Of a stretch of DNA of 64,000 nucleotides, positions 24,515 through 34,607 are shown piece by piece; positions within the stretch are counted from its first letter, which is position 1; every line of letters starts with the position of its first letter. Origin of the DNA: Kryptolebias marmoratus. Its lineage: Eukaryota; Chordata; Actinopteri; Cyprinodontiformes; Rivulidae. A program made the position numbers and the translations under genes. The stretch is taken from contig NC_051431.1 of NCBI RefSeq assembly GCF_001649575.2, forward strand, positions 24,208,079 through 24,272,078. The letters run 5' to 3'. The notes under the pieces are model-generated. The model did not search any database and was not told where the DNA came from. It saw only the letters and a program-made list of their open reading frames with translations.

Positions 24515-27500
24515 GACACACACTGATAATATCAGACATTTTTATCTTCTTATGACCAATTAACCTTTACTTTACTGAACATCTGTCTGAAGCTGCAGGT
24601 GAAATATCTCTGTGTGAGTGTGTGTGTGTTCTACAGAAGACAAATTTGTCCTTTTTCTCCTCGTTATCAAGTGAGCAATAGGGTACATAAAACAGGAAGA
24701 GAGAAGAAAATAAAACAAGGAGTCATAGGTAAGACATAAAAATCTATTTTCTTACCTTGGTTTTGTCATCTACAACCCTGAGTCCATCAGCTGAAACCCA
24801 CAACACTGCTTTTACTGTCTTTTTGCCACTCTGCAAAGTAAAAAGAGGTGAGAGGAAATCATTTAGAGCTTCAAATGAAGGTTTCAAAGTTACATGGTAA
24901 TGTACTTTAGTAGACCTATTTCAGACATCTGCATTTTTCTAACAAATATTGACAACAGTGAGCAGCAAAACCTCCAGAAACTGTGGCTGCGGGACAATTT
25001 AATATTGCTAAAATGGACCAATTAAAAAAAAAAAGTGAGGTTTTGAAGTGCACCTCAGCGTTGGTGATCTAAACAAGAACATCCAAATCTTATCCAACCA
25101 TAACGGTTCGATTCAGACGTGGAAACAGGCGATACAATGAGAAAAAGAGGGAAAATTTAATGTGACCACAGGGTGCACCTGTTCCACAGGAGCTTTCTTT
25201 TACCATGATATAACTAGTTACAGCTAAATGTATTAGAAAAATTAATATTTGAACATACAGGATAAGAACTATAGGAATCAATAAAAAGAAGCACCTGAAA
25301 ACAATTATCTAAGGTGTGCTTTTAGTTTTAAACAAAGGCAATGTCCCATTGGTTTACACGGAGGAGGCAGGACTTCAAACTTTACTGGAACCAATCAACA
25401 GAGAAGCTGGTCCCGTTCTGAGGTCTGCCTATGTTTACAGTCTTTGGCACTACGGTGGTGCAGTGGTTAGAGCTGTCGCTTCCCAGTGAGAAGGCCTTTC
25501 TGGCTGGAGTTTGCATGTTCTCTCCTGTGCACACGTGGGTTTACTTTGGGTACTCCAGTTTCCTCCCACAGACCAAAGACATGCATGTTAGGTTCACTGG
25601 TAACTCTAAATTGTCCCCAGGTGTGAATGAGAGCGTGAATGGTTGTTTGTCTTGTGTGTCTCTATGTGTCCCTGTTATGGACACTGATGGAGATAGACAC
25701 CAGCTGATGATTTTCTCGAAACAACTGTAGGTTGTTTTTATTTTCCTTTGATGCTATTTACAGTTTTCTCTCAGTTGTTAACCATTTCAGCACACGATCA
25801 AAGGTTAATGGAGATAGAATAGGAATGAAGAGAGACAGAAGAAGGTAAAACTGTCATGGTTTTGGTGTTTTGTTTGATGGTTTTTCTGGTTCTTGTTCTG
25901 CTGTGTTTGTCTTTTGGATTTGTGTTCATGTCTTGTCACTTTCACCTCCCCAGTAACTTGCCACGCCTCCTTCTCTCATTCCTTGCTGTTCTGTTACTTT
26001 CCAGTTTCTCATGCCACACCCACGTTACCATGACTACTTAATCACTGCCATCATTCTCACCTGTTTGTAATCACTCACCTGTGCCCATTTTTCTCCTGAT
26101 CCTCAGCCTTTATATACCGGTCTTTGCTCTTCATTCCCTACTGGGTCATTCCATTTTTGCTGTGTTTTCCACTTTGTCTATGGTAGTCACGTTTGGTTAT
26201 GCCTTGCTTTGTTTCTTGTTTTTGGATTTTGGATTTTTGTTATTATTAGTTTTGCTGCCTCGTCAGCCCATTGTTTTGGTTATTTTTTATTCTAATAAAT
26301 TAGTATTTGGGTTTTAAGATGAGTCTGCGTCTTGGGTTCGCCTCTGTCTCCACGCCTTATGACAAAAACGGCAGAAACAGCTCCGATATTGTTTTGGTTT
26401 CTAGGACACAAAGTGATAGTGGGCACGCACAAAACAGGCTGCTACGTTCTGTATCTCCTCTCCAAATAGATCCAACAAAAAAGGAGGTTTTTAAAGGGTT
26501 TTTTCACCCAAAACTCTGTGTGTGTTTGGATACCAGGTGCAAAAAAATATCCAAAGTAGTGTGGACGAGACCTTTTAGAGTCCAATCTTCACCGAATGCA
26601 AGTGGAGCCTCTGCTGCTCCTACTTGTGGTTGCAAATAACCACAGAATTGTATATTAAAAACTGTAATACAAACTTGAGGCCGGTGTAAAGGTTTAGAAA
26701 ATAGCAATTGCCTGAACCGCTTTAAAAACTTTGAGATTTAAGCTATTATTACAGTTAAAAATATAACAACACTGCTCATTCTTACAGCCGCTTTTGGTTC
26801 AATCACAGCTACAGCAAAAGGTAGTTAACTTGTTGCCTTTGTTTTCTGGTTTCTGTAAAAAGAAGTCTATCATATGAGGACTGTAGCTGGTGTTATTCAA
26901 ACAAGTATTGTAGAGGTGCGATCAATACGCCTTTATACGAGGAAACGTGTGAAAAACACTTTCACTGCTGATGCAAAACAGGATTAAATCCTTAAAGCAG
27001 GTGAGGTACGATCCGAGAGGATGTAGAAGTGAAAACTGTCATGCACCAGGCAGCCTTTATAACACTCTCACCAGGGGCCACCCTAAAAATACACATGCTA
27101 AAGAAGCATGAAGTCTATGCGAGTGTGAACACGGGGGGTGTAGGATCGCAGATGTGAGTCTGCATAAGAGTTTGCGTGAAAGAGAGAAACAGAAAGCCGG
27201 AGCAAAGCAGCAAATGGCTTCGTAACAAACAATGAAGAGATAAGGAGCCTGAACAGTTTGCATAAACAGTTTGAAAAAGAAGAGAAATGAGGCGAAGCAT
27301 GTGAGAGAAACGCAGAGCTGGAGCTGGGAATGGAAAGAAAAGAACAACAACAACAAGAAAAAAGGCCAACCGGGAGAAGAAAAACAGGTACACGGATATA
27401 ACTGAGGCAAGCATTAATGTGTGAAACATTTCTCATGTGTGTTAAATTCACTCGACTGAGCTTTCTCAGATGTGACGTTTGTTATGTGGTAGGGATGCAG

Positions 27501-29073
27501 AATGAATGTTTGCTTCTAAAGAAAAAAAAAAAAGTAGAGAACAGAGCGAGGTTGGTGGACCGAGAATGTTCAGCAAATAATCCAATAATACCCAACAAAT
27601 TTACAGAGTATTTTAGCTTGACATGTCCTTCTCTGTAAAACATAACGCTCCTTTCATCTAGGATAGTGAACTCAGAATGACCGAACACTGAAAACAGAAC
27701 ATGAACTCTGGATATATGGGTTTTGAACAGAGTGACTCAAACTCCTGTTGTCTGCACTGTGCAGCCGCTCTGCATTTATTACCGTCTAACACTTGCTGTT
27801 CTGTGTCACTTCGTTCACACGCTCCCTGTCCGAGTCCAGCTTCCCAGGGGAGGGGCTGAAGTGAATGTGTTTCACTGTGTTTAGATACATGTGTAGCTGT
27901 CATAGAGTTCCCTCTATGTTGTTTTTTCCATTGCAACACGAGACAGAAAGAGGGCTCATGGAGTAAACAGGTAAACAAATATGGATAAAGGCCCACCGGG
28001 GAGAGTGAAAGCACTTAAGTCAGTATCTCACTGTTGATTATTAGTTGGGGGAATGAGAGTCTCAATAATGTCTCAAAACGTTTCTTTGGTTTGTCAATTT
28101 CCTCACGAGTCGCAGAAGCTCGCAGGCCTCGTCGCTTGAATTTTCGGCAGCAAATTTTGTCGCAAAACAGTAGCGGAGTTGTCGCTCAAAGCCATCTCAT
28201 TTTAGTTTTTGGAATTCCAGAGCACTGTATTTTAACACCTGCACTGGGCTCTTCTTATTACAAAATGTAGAATAATTACTTTAAAAAATTGCCTATCATT
28301 ATTCCAAGAGTGTACTTCTGTGAATTAAATTGTAATTGTGGGTTGGTTATCAAGATGGGTACAATAATGTACACGGCCTAGAGTGCAGTTTTGTAATCCC
28401 TCGATTTTCAAATGCACAATTTGCTGCTTGATTGGTCACAGCCACTCAGAATTCAGTGAATTCAGAATCCTTTTCCTGCAACTTAGAGTCACTAACTCAC
28501 CTCCAACAGCTGCAGACCAGAGACGCCACCAAGGGGGGGAGGCAGTGGTCACCCCTATGGCTCCCTCTGGCCATACAGTTTTTTTTTCTTCTTTTTCTTA
28601 TTTAAAAATTAAGATAAAAACAATCAAACCTAAAAACTAGTCACCCTGAATAAGGACAGCAGGTCCAATGTGAACAGAATAAAACACTACGGTGCAGAAA
28701 TCCAATGTCCTGATAACAGAATGCAGTTGTGAGCGTTATATGTTGGGTATTTTTTGGAAACAGAAAATTTTAAAAAAGAGGAAGACAAATTTGTTTTGGT
28801 TTGCGAGAGTTTTCAGTTCGACAAGAAACCCTGTGGTGCTTTGGTCTCACAAGATCTCGTGGCACGAGCCCAATGGAGACAAAGTAGAAGAGAGAGCAAT
28901 CTGTGGAAAGTAACGGACGAGGGTGTGTGTTTCTGTGGCCCATACGCTGGTGGATGAGTTTGGTGCATCTAGGTGGTGTCTAATCAGGTCCTGTGAAGTC
29001 GGTTAAGTCCTCTGAGGGGATTCTGCAGCTGCTTTTGCACAACAAAATGGAGCTCCAGCAGAAAACGGGTGAG

Positions 29074-29136
<63 letters not shown>

Positions 29137-30279
29137 TGGGAGCATACTTACAACTTTCAGCTTTTTCACTGCCTCCTCACATACATGCATCCCTCTGGAC
29201 TCCTCCACCTCTACCAAGCCCAGATACTGCAACAAAACGAGAGCAGAGGTATTGATAGCCAAACCCAAGCAGATTATATCGTTTTTCAATTTTTCTTTCT
29301 TTTTTTTTTTGTTTACCGAACCTCTTCATCAAAGCAAAGCCCGAGCTGCGCTATATGTCAGAACAAAACAAGGTGTTTCAGTAAGTGTGAAGGAGCTGGC
29401 AGACCGGTAGCGAACATGCACTCATACTGGATTTACGGCTGTATGTTGGTGCTGATAATGAGAGCAGGGTGAGAGGATGTTCGGAGACATTTATAGCCTC
29501 ACATCCTCTTTTGTTGTGTCTCCAGCGTTCTGCTCTGTGGTGCACGCGGCGCCCATGGGGACACAATTAAAGTTCTCATAGCTCTGCTGGAGCCAGAAGC
29601 CAAGCGAAGAAGACTTTCAGGAGCCTCCATTCTAAATTAAAGTATGGGCTGTAAGGAATACAGACAAAATAGACAAAATTATTTTAAAAAGTACTCATTT
29701 TCAACTGAGTCATTCCTAGAAGCACAAGATAACTCAATTAGGAGACAAAATGGGGAAAGAGTTACCACCAACCAACAAACGTGAAATACTGTATCTGTCC
29801 GGTTCGTGTGATAATATGCAGGGAAGATTTTGGAAATAAGATGTGAAAACTGATGAAATTCAATGTTTGGGCTATGATAACAGGCAACATGGCATATAGA
29901 GGGTTACTACAAAAATGGTTGAAAGACTTTTCCTTTCTTCATTTTTCTTAAACTCGTGCAGCATAAAATATTTATGCAACATTTTCAAGGTTAGCACCAA
30001 CGAGTTGTGTCTAGTCTCTGACCATATGTAAAATTTAGTTTCAAACTCGTCTTCTGTTCCTCAGTGATGCCTTTTTAGCCGGAAGAGGAAAATCTGAGCT
30101 ATTTTGAGTAAATGTACAAATGTATAAAGATAAATATGTGGTAAATGTCAAATATTTGTCTGTTGATGGTTTGGAAAAGAGAATAATCAATTGAATAGTT
30201 TAAACAATTTGAAAAGGGGTTTTGTAGAAACTTTATGAGCAGTTAATATCTTACCTGGTGTAGGTAAGTGTATAAAGTG

Positions 30280-30324
<45 letters not shown>

Positions 30325-32273
30325 GTTTAATAAACGTTTGTACTGCCATCAGTCTCACGTTACACAGTTATATATTTAGAATTCTGTGGTTAGTTGCTAG
30401 AGTAAATAGCACCAGCAGCTAGCTGTAGCACCTTTGGTGCAACCTGCGAGTCACTTCTGACAGGGATTTTTAAAAGTTTTCGCTAAAATAACCATGTATA
30501 ATGAAGCTGACAAAAGTGGAAAGATTTACATAAACAACTATAATTTTTTGGAAAACAGTGTTAGGGGCAGCTGTGGAGCAGTGGTAGGGCAGCCGTAAAG
30601 TCACAGGTTGAATTCCCTGCCGTACTCATATGTTGCGGCGTTCTTGAGCAAGGCACCTAACTGCTCTCTGGGCGATTAGACAGCTGCCTACAGCTCCACT
30701 TGAGTGTATCTCACATGTGTGACAGGTCAACTGCAGACAACATGTTTTGTCATTGTATGACTACATACAGTAATGACAACATAGAGCACTTTCTAAGACC
30801 ATGATAATCCCCTTTGGTCTAGGCCTGGGGTAGGCAACCCTGGTCCTCGAGGGCCACTATCCTGCATGTTTTCCTTGTTTCCCTGCTCCGACACACCTGA
30901 TTCAGTGGTTAAATCACCTCTTCATGTTCTGCAGAAGCCTGTTAATCACCCATTGATTCAAATCAGGTGTGTTGGAGCAGAGAAACAAGTAAAACATGCA
31001 GGATGGTGGCCCTCAAGGACCAGGGTTGGCCACCCCTGGTCTAGGCTGTGTTCAGTCTAGCTGTCAGTGCTGTCAGAATTAAACTCTATTTCTACAAATG
31101 GAAATTCAAACTGAGGTCTAAGACAAGTAAGATATTACTGTTCATACCCTTTTTCACAGAACCCCACTTCCAATTGTCTGACCTATCCCTTTCATATGAT
31201 CAATAGCAAATGAGTTTTTTCAAAGATGTTTTAGAGCTTCTTATATTAGAAAATGAAAAGAAAAAAGCTCATTACTACCACCCATACCTGCAGCGATGTA
31301 AGAGGATCAGACTTAAGAACAGAAGCTAATAAAGTTGTGTTTCTTTTGCTCTCTGCTGAACTAAAAGTTTACTTTTCTTTCTGTGCTGAGCACAAAACAT
31401 CTGATTTTGCTCACTTGGTGCGGTTCAGCAGCTCTTGAAGAGACATTAAAAAAACATGACTCGTTGAGAATTTGAAAAACAGAAAGCGCAAAGAAAGAAA
31501 AGATGGAGGAGAGAACGCCTATTGTTGTAAAACTCAGAGCTCGGTTTTACCTCCCATCACCAGCTATTCAGACAATTATCTTCAACCTAACCGCACTTTG
31601 TTCTGTCGCTCCGTTGGTTTTTGTTTCTTCATTCTGCCTTTGTTCTGATCTCCTCTCCTGTCTGTTTCCATCTTTCTCATTTTAAATCTCAGACAGGGTC
31701 TCTGTCCCCTCTGTGAGTCCTCGTCGTGCTCCCTGTCACTTCCTGTCCTCTCACTAATCTGTAACGCCACTTTTCTGTCACACTTCCTTCTCTGTGGTCC
31801 AGCTCCTACTGTCAGTGTCTCTTCAGTTTGACTCCAAATCTCCTGCTCTCATGTGGCATTTTCCCATGAGCTCGACTCGGACCTACTCGGGTCAACCCGG
31901 AGCGGGATTATAGTCTTTCCATTCGCTGGTCCCGCCCACTTCCAGCTCGCTTCTCAATACCTACCTGGTTCAGGGCGAGACAAGTCGAGCTGAAGATTAG
32001 ACGTCAGCAGACTGCAGGCCATTGATCGGCCATTTTTAAAACTTCGCAACTGCAGAATTCGTTTTGGTATTTACTTTTCTTATTAAATTCTAATTAATGT
32101 TCCCAAATTAAATGCATAGATTGTAGGAAATTCCTGAAAGAACCTACCCGAACAGCAAAGTTACATTTGCCCTTGCGTACAGCCTCCTCGTCAGCCTGCC
32201 ACTGGTGCGGTCTGCTGGCCTCGGGCACATAGGTGGGCTTCTTCCTCCTCAGACTCTGACGAAGCTTGTTCAT
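12506..32273 (-). CDS. numbl: NUMB-like endocytic adaptor, eight-exon coding body
   Basis: Cytoplasmic adaptor at endocytic membranes that binds clathrin-adaptor and EH-domain proteins and antagonises Notch. CDS joins on the minus strand: 32273-32148, 29226-29152, 24830-24756, 19534-19394, 18236-18029, 17873-17604, 13933-13754, 13644-12506. Every intron is GT-AG, phases agree, and the sum is 2214 nt (737 residues plus stop). Residues about 25-165 are the PTB domain ([74 protein letters not shown]). A NumbF-type block follows ([20 protein letters not shown]), then a Pro/Ser/Met-rich tail and a terminal [28 protein letters not shown] and [12 protein letters not shown] fit NUMBL better than NUMB. 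It is longer than mammalian NUMBL (about 600 residues) because of an expanded low-complexity tail. An upstream in-frame exon may add 22 residues. Confidence 0.95.
13145..13420 (-). repeat. Pro/Ser/Met-rich imperfect repeat inside numbl
   Basis: About 92 residues built from variants of PMSxPSMS, SGPPMS and [10 protein letters not shown]. On the DNA the purine-rich strand shows repeated gacatgg and gggg units. It sits where mammalian NUMBL has polyglutamine and is probably disordered. It probably grew by local duplication, which is an inference. Confidence 0.7.
13754..13933 (-). CDS. numbl: numbl coding exon (residues 299-359)
   Basis: 180 nt, phase 1 at both ends. The acceptor is ctagtactag and the donor G|GTGAGG. 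It encodes [20 protein letters not shown] and a proline-rich end ([10 protein letters not shown]). The INALC core is a NUMBL signature. The acceptor at 13934 was chosen over a nearby ctag because it alone keeps the frame with the preceding exon. The downstream intron is only 109 bp. Confidence 0.93.
14520..14775 (-). repeat. Inverted-repeat family B, partial copy
   Basis: The upper end (gccgcagccaagtgagatt) is the reverse complement of the family's terminal motif (atctcactgggctgc). The inner text cgtttcaagacattttggga matches the other copies at 22895, 28017 and 62074. It lies in the numbl intron 13934-17603; the opposite end is not preserved. Confidence 0.55.
15369..15407. repeat. (TG)n microsatellite
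   Basis: About 19 uninterrupted TG units within a numbl intron. Confidence 0.95.
17604..17873 (-). CDS. numbl: numbl coding exon (residues 209-299)
   Basis: 270 nt, phase 1 at both ends. The acceptor is ccctccctccag and the donor CCTG|GTGAGT. It encodes a Pro/Ala-rich linker, then [39 protein letters not shown] and [19 protein letters not shown], the conserved NumbF block. Ser residues in the RQGSF and KRQLSL contexts are the known basophilic-kinase and 14-3-3 sites of NUMB proteins (family knowledge). Confidence 0.95.
18029..18236 (-). CDS. numbl: numbl coding exon (residues 140-209), end of PTB domain
   Basis: 208 nt, entering in phase 0 and leaving in phase 1. The acceptor is gtttgtggaccag and the donor AAAG|GTAGG. 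It encodes [39 protein letters not shown] and VREGSFRIN, then a Ser/Gln-rich end. The first part is the C-terminal helix of the PTB domain; REGSFR is a conserved phosphorylation context in the family. The next intron is short (155 bp). Confidence 0.95.
18237..19393 (-). other. numbl intron, no other feature seen
   Basis: AT-rich. The segment 18360-18480 (cagtggttatcaaactgttg...) has a weak hAT-like start, but no matching right end. Confidence 0.6.
19394..19534 (-). CDS. numbl: numbl coding exon (residues 93-139), PTB domain
   Basis: 141 nt, phase 0 at both ends, bounded by cctctctcag and GACTCT|GTGAGT. It encodes [36 protein letters not shown] and [11 protein letters not shown], near-identical to the PTB core of vertebrate NUMB/NUMBL. 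Confidence 0.96.
19880..20860 (-). pseudogene. Degenerate Tc1/mariner-like transposase in a numbl intron
   Basis: Reading the minus strand across several frames, recognisable pieces occur in the correct order. [16 protein letters not shown] is followed by [14 protein letters not shown], equivalent to the LFSDESRFC region that holds the first catalytic Asp. QDN comes next, then [14 protein letters not shown], equivalent to the DLNPIEHLWDQLG motif, and [15 protein letters not shown]. Stops and frameshifts are many and the Asp of DESRF is lost, so it is inactive. Terminal inverted repeats were not located. Confidence 0.7.
22895..23510 (+). mobile_element. Inverted-repeat element, family B, fullest copy (about 616 bp)
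   Basis: It begins agggtagtatctcactgagc and ends ctccaacagttgcaaccagt gagatatgccct. The two ends are reverse complements in the core atctcactg..gc.gctgttg. The interior contains gggcaacaaaataatgta, also seen at 28340-28370 and 43575. It has no protein frame, so it is a MITE-like non-autonomous DNA transposon of unassigned superfamily. Confidence 0.6.
24495..24514. repeat. (CA)n microsatellite
   Basis: Ten CA units in a numbl intron, about 240 bp from the 75-nt exon at 24756. Confidence 0.9.
24756..24830 (-). CDS. numbl: numbl coding exon (residues 68-92), PTB domain
   Basis: 75 nt, phase 0, bounded by actttgcag and ACCAAG|GTAAGA. It encodes [16 protein letters not shown] and LRVVDDKTK. It joins directly to the preceding exon, as in the short-PTB form. 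I found no exon for the 11-residue PTB insert of NUMB in the flanking intron on this strand. Confidence 0.95.
25440..25700 (+). repeat. Common teleost interspersed repeat
   Basis: Matches remembered fish repeat text: ggtggtgcagtggttagagc, gtttgcatgttctctcctgt, gtttcctcccacagaccaaa gacatgcatgttaggttc, and gtgaatgagagcgtgaatgg. A partial copy of its end is at 43890-44010. The class is not decided here; it is SINE-like in behaviour. Confidence 0.6.
25852..26364 (+). mobile_element. Solo LTR of a Gypsy-type retrotransposon
   Basis: 513 bp running from TGTCATGG to TTATGACA (TG...CA), flanked by the 5-bp direct repeat aaaac at 25847-25851 and 26365-26369. It contains a TATA-like tttatatacc near 26110 and AATAAA near 26294, in the U3-R-U5 order. 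No internal coding region is next to it, so recombination between two LTRs probably removed the interior. It is not similar to the LTR at 1-914. Confidence 0.8.
28017..28528 (+). mobile_element. Inverted-repeat element, family B, copy 2
   Basis: It starts cagtatctcactgttg and ends ctccaacagctgcagaccag, with interior matches to 22895-23510 (gtctcaaaacgtttctt, acaataatgtacacggccta). Diverged but collinear. Confidence 0.55.
29077..29135. repeat. (GT)n/(CA)n microsatellite beside a numbl splice donor
   Basis: 59 bp of perfect GT on the plus strand, so CA on the numbl transcript. It begins at intron position +17 after the donor of the exon 29152-29226. CA repeats bind hnRNP L in vertebrates and can alter use of nearby splice sites. 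Confidence 0.95.
29152..29226 (-). CDS. numbl: numbl coding exon (residues 43-67), PTB domain
   Basis: 75 nt, phase 0, bounded by ttttgttgcag and AAAGTT|GTAAGT. It encodes [20 protein letters not shown] and KKLKV. A 59-bp CA repeat on the sense strand begins 17 nt after the donor site. Confidence 0.95.
30281..30324. repeat. (TATC)n microsatellite
   Basis: Eleven perfect TATC units inside the family C element. Confidence 0.95.
30570..30735 (+). repeat. SINE-like fish repeat
   Basis: Contains gtggagcagtggtagggcag and aggttgaattccctgcc, which resemble tRNA-type A and B boxes, then the known trailing text gagcaaggcacctaactgct. A diverged copy of a common fish repeat. Confidence 0.5.
30825..31038. 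mobile_element. hAT MITE, copy 1 (214 bp)
   Basis: Terminal inverted repeats ctggggtaggcaaccctggt and ccagggttggccacccctg, flanked by a perfect 8-bp duplication gtctaggc at 30817-30824 and 31039-31046, as for the hAT superfamily. Internal inverted arms cctgcatgttttccttg and caagtaaaacatgcagg pair. It shares length and text with 62392-62605. Confidence 0.85.
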
Positions 32274-32298
32274 CTCCGGGTTCACGTGCTCCCTGGAA
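32148..32298 (-). CDS. numbl: numbl exon with internal start ATG (residues 1-42)
   Basis: The ATG at 32273-32271 (context ccggagATGa) starts [42 protein letters not shown]; the donor is CGG|GTAGGT. The acceptor ttgtgtgtgcag ends at 32299, so 25 nt lie upstream of this ATG. They are open in frame, and joined to the exon at 49180 they continue the protein upstream. Mammalian NUMBL likewise has residues before its MNKLRQSL. Confidence 0.93.
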
Positions 32299-32712
32299 CT
32301 GCACACACAAACACAGACGCTGGTTCAGTTCTGCAGCACAGCCTGACAAGCAGGAGTATTCCTTCAGATCGCAACCGACTGCTTTCTCTTGTCATACAAG
32401 CAAAACAATTACAACATTGTGTCATTTGAGATTATTAAACATGTGACAGTGTCAACATATGAAGTCCTGGCACGTAAATATGGCCCCGTTTCATACAAAA
32501 TGATGAGAGTGAAGTGATTTTTTATTGATTAGCTCAAGCTCGTTATGCAGTGATCATTTCTAACAGGAGAGTCAGTATATCAGGCCGTTCGCATGACACT
32601 CCATTGATTCTGCTCTCAGCTACAGGCTGCACAAATCTCACAGGTAACACAGACACTGGGCTCACTTTCATCTCTGCAAGACACATCAACAGAGCTGATC
32701 TGCAGATCAGCC

Positions 32713-32720
<8 letters not shown>

Positions 32721-32752
<32 letters not shown>
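32721..32752. repeat. (CA)n microsatellite
   Basis: Sixteen CA units about 420 bp upstream of the exon at 32298 on the numbl strand. Confidence 0.95.
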
Positions 32753-32755
<3 letters not shown>

Positions 32756-33409
32756 CAGTCCTTCTGAACATTCCTCTTTCTGCTGCCTAATTAGACCATT
32801 CAGCCTGCTGGCCTGTTTTGCGATGCTAATTTCCCAGCATAATGAAACACAACAGAATCAAAACATGACCTGTTTAAAAATAATAATTACTGTTTTCATT
32901 CCTCCGCAGTCGTGCCTCCCTTTGATGATATATAGAGTTAAAAAGTATCTCTCCCATACATCCTCTGGTCTTCTGAGGGTGTATTAACTGCATCACCTTT
33001 GTTGTTTATTTAGGTTTCAAATAATTTTCCTTCTCTTACTGTCTCATATTAGCACATCTTTTTATTCCTAATACAAGCCATTTTGGTCGCCGTCTGTCCA
33101 GATTACCAGTACGCATCGGCCCTCGAGAACTTGATGCTTTTGGATACGGCAACAAAAAGAAACCAGAGCATTTCTGAAGGAATTCTGAAGGATGCCTATC
33201 TTTTGATGTATAACCTGTATAAGAAGTGTAAATAAAACCAAAGGAAATGTTAAAGCTGTTTGCCATGGGCTCATTAGGGTCACCATGGTAACCACCTGTG
33301 TCTGTCACTTCCTGACAGCACTCTTAAGAAGACAGGCAGACATCAGTGAACCATAAGTAGCAGAAGTGTCTGGTCGTCACACGTCAGTTTTTAGGTGTCT
33401 ACAGCGTTT

Positions 33410-33990
33410 TATCTAGAGATATCACAAGTGAAAAAGACCCTTCACTTTTATTTTGTAGAAAAAAATCTGAGCTCAGATACAATGGGAGTCAGCGGAAGCT
33501 TGGGTGTGCCCTCCATTCTGGGTGGATTTGAGAGGAAATCATATTTCCTCAAGCAGTGAGAAATACACTGGATGAAAGAAGACGAAATGTTGTATAAATT
33601 GTATAGGGTGAATGAAATCTGTGGCAGTAAAAATAGTTTGTTTGCTAAAATTTTGAAAATTCTAACAACTCAATCGTCATCAAAATGTAAGTTCAATATT
33701 TTGTAGTAAAATCAACTAAAACCATAAAACTCAAACTTCGATTGTGTAAAAACCATTAAAAGGTATCAAAATGCCAGTTCAGACACATAAAGTCCAACTT
33801 TCTGTGACATGTTTAACCTCAAGATAATGTTTCTAATGTGAAGAATGCCTGAGCTCCAAAGAGAGCTGGGTTTTCACCAAAATCCCATTGTTGTCTGTGG
33901 AGACATTTCTCAGCCTTTCAGTGAAGTGCTTTCTACGCTGTGTGATGTACTGCTACTAGAAGTCATAGCACACTTTCCCCTATCGAGCCG
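33410..33990 (+). repeat. Dispersed repeat family D, copy 2
   Basis: Reverse-oriented match to 57815-58300. Shared landmarks are gtgtaaaaaccatt, tcaaaatgccagttca, caactttctgtgac, caaaatcccattgtt and ctaccacc-type flanks. Class unknown. Confidence 0.55.
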
Positions 33991-34569
33991 CCAGTTTTGA
34001 TGTATTTTTTGCATGAGTTTCTCCAAGGCTACGGAAGGAAATGCAAATTGAGAACCATGACGAAAATAGAAGTCTAACGGATGAATAGTAACAAGGGTGC
34101 TTTAATGCTTATGTATTGGCATCCTTATTAAAATAACTGTGTTAGGAAATAAATTAACCATGGGAAAACGTGAAAAAGCTTCACTGGCGCTGCTCCCTTG
34201 CCACAATGTTTCTAGAGTTAATTAGAAATGAAAGTAATCTTGTAATTTTCTTACCGTCTGGTTGCTTCGTAGACTGGCATTCTGGCTTTTAAAGAGGGTG
34301 GCAGCATGTTAATCTTCCACTGAAGACATGTCACATCCATTTGTAAAGCCCTGATCTGTACTCTGAGGCGAACCCCACTCTGTTCTGCTTCACAATTCAG
34401 GGGTTACAGACAAATATATACAGACACACACACACCACTTCTCGTAATCACTGCTACGTAGCTGGTAATGTGTCTTACACAGACACTCAGATGTGTGTGC
34501 AATGCGGAGTATTCAAATGCAGCAGTTCAAGTGGCTTTACTTATTCCTGGCATGCGAGACATGGGTCCT

Positions 34570-34571
<2 letters not shown>

Positions 34572-34601
<30 letters not shown>
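34572..34601. repeat. (CA)n microsatellite
   Basis: About fifteen CA units, uninterrupted. Confidence 0.95.

Positions 34602-34607
<6 letters not shown>

Larger units (their letters stand above)
19535..24755 (-). other. Large numbl intron
   Basis: Holds the Tc1-like relic (19880-20860), an AG-rich stretch with gaggaag and gagagg runs (21260-21450), a T run at 22066-22083, the family B element (22895-23510) and a CA repeat at 24495-24514. No additional exon is supported. Confidence 0.7.
24831..29151 (-). other. Large numbl intron
   Basis: Contains the common fish repeat at 25440-25700, the solo LTR at 25852-26364, the family B copy at 28017-28528 and the CA tract at 29077-29135. I looked for the alternatively spliced PTB-insert exon known from NUMB and found none on the minus strand. 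Confidence 0.7.
30196..31195. mobile_element. Inverted-repeat DNA element, family C copy 2, with nested insertions
   Basis: Left text ttatgagcagttaatatcttacctggtg corresponds to the left end of the copy at 9854, and right text gacaagtaagatattactgttca to its right end. The interior agcagctagctgtagcacct is shared. It is interrupted by a TATC array, a SINE-like piece and a hAT MITE. Confidence 0.55.
29227..32147 (-). other. numbl intron with nested transposons
   Basis: Holds the family C element (30196-31195) with a SINE-like piece, a TATC array and a hAT MITE inside it. The rest is AT-rich without exons. The stretch 31855-31990 (gagctcgactcggacc, cccgcccacttccagctcgc) is GC-richer and looks like a diverged transposon end, but I could not pair it. 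Confidence 0.65.

Noticed and set aside
26470..26520. KKEVFKGFF, resembling the alternatively spliced PTB insert of NUMB
   Set aside because: It lies on the plus strand while numbl is on the minus strand, has no fitting splice sites, and the rest of the frame is unrelated. Coincidence.
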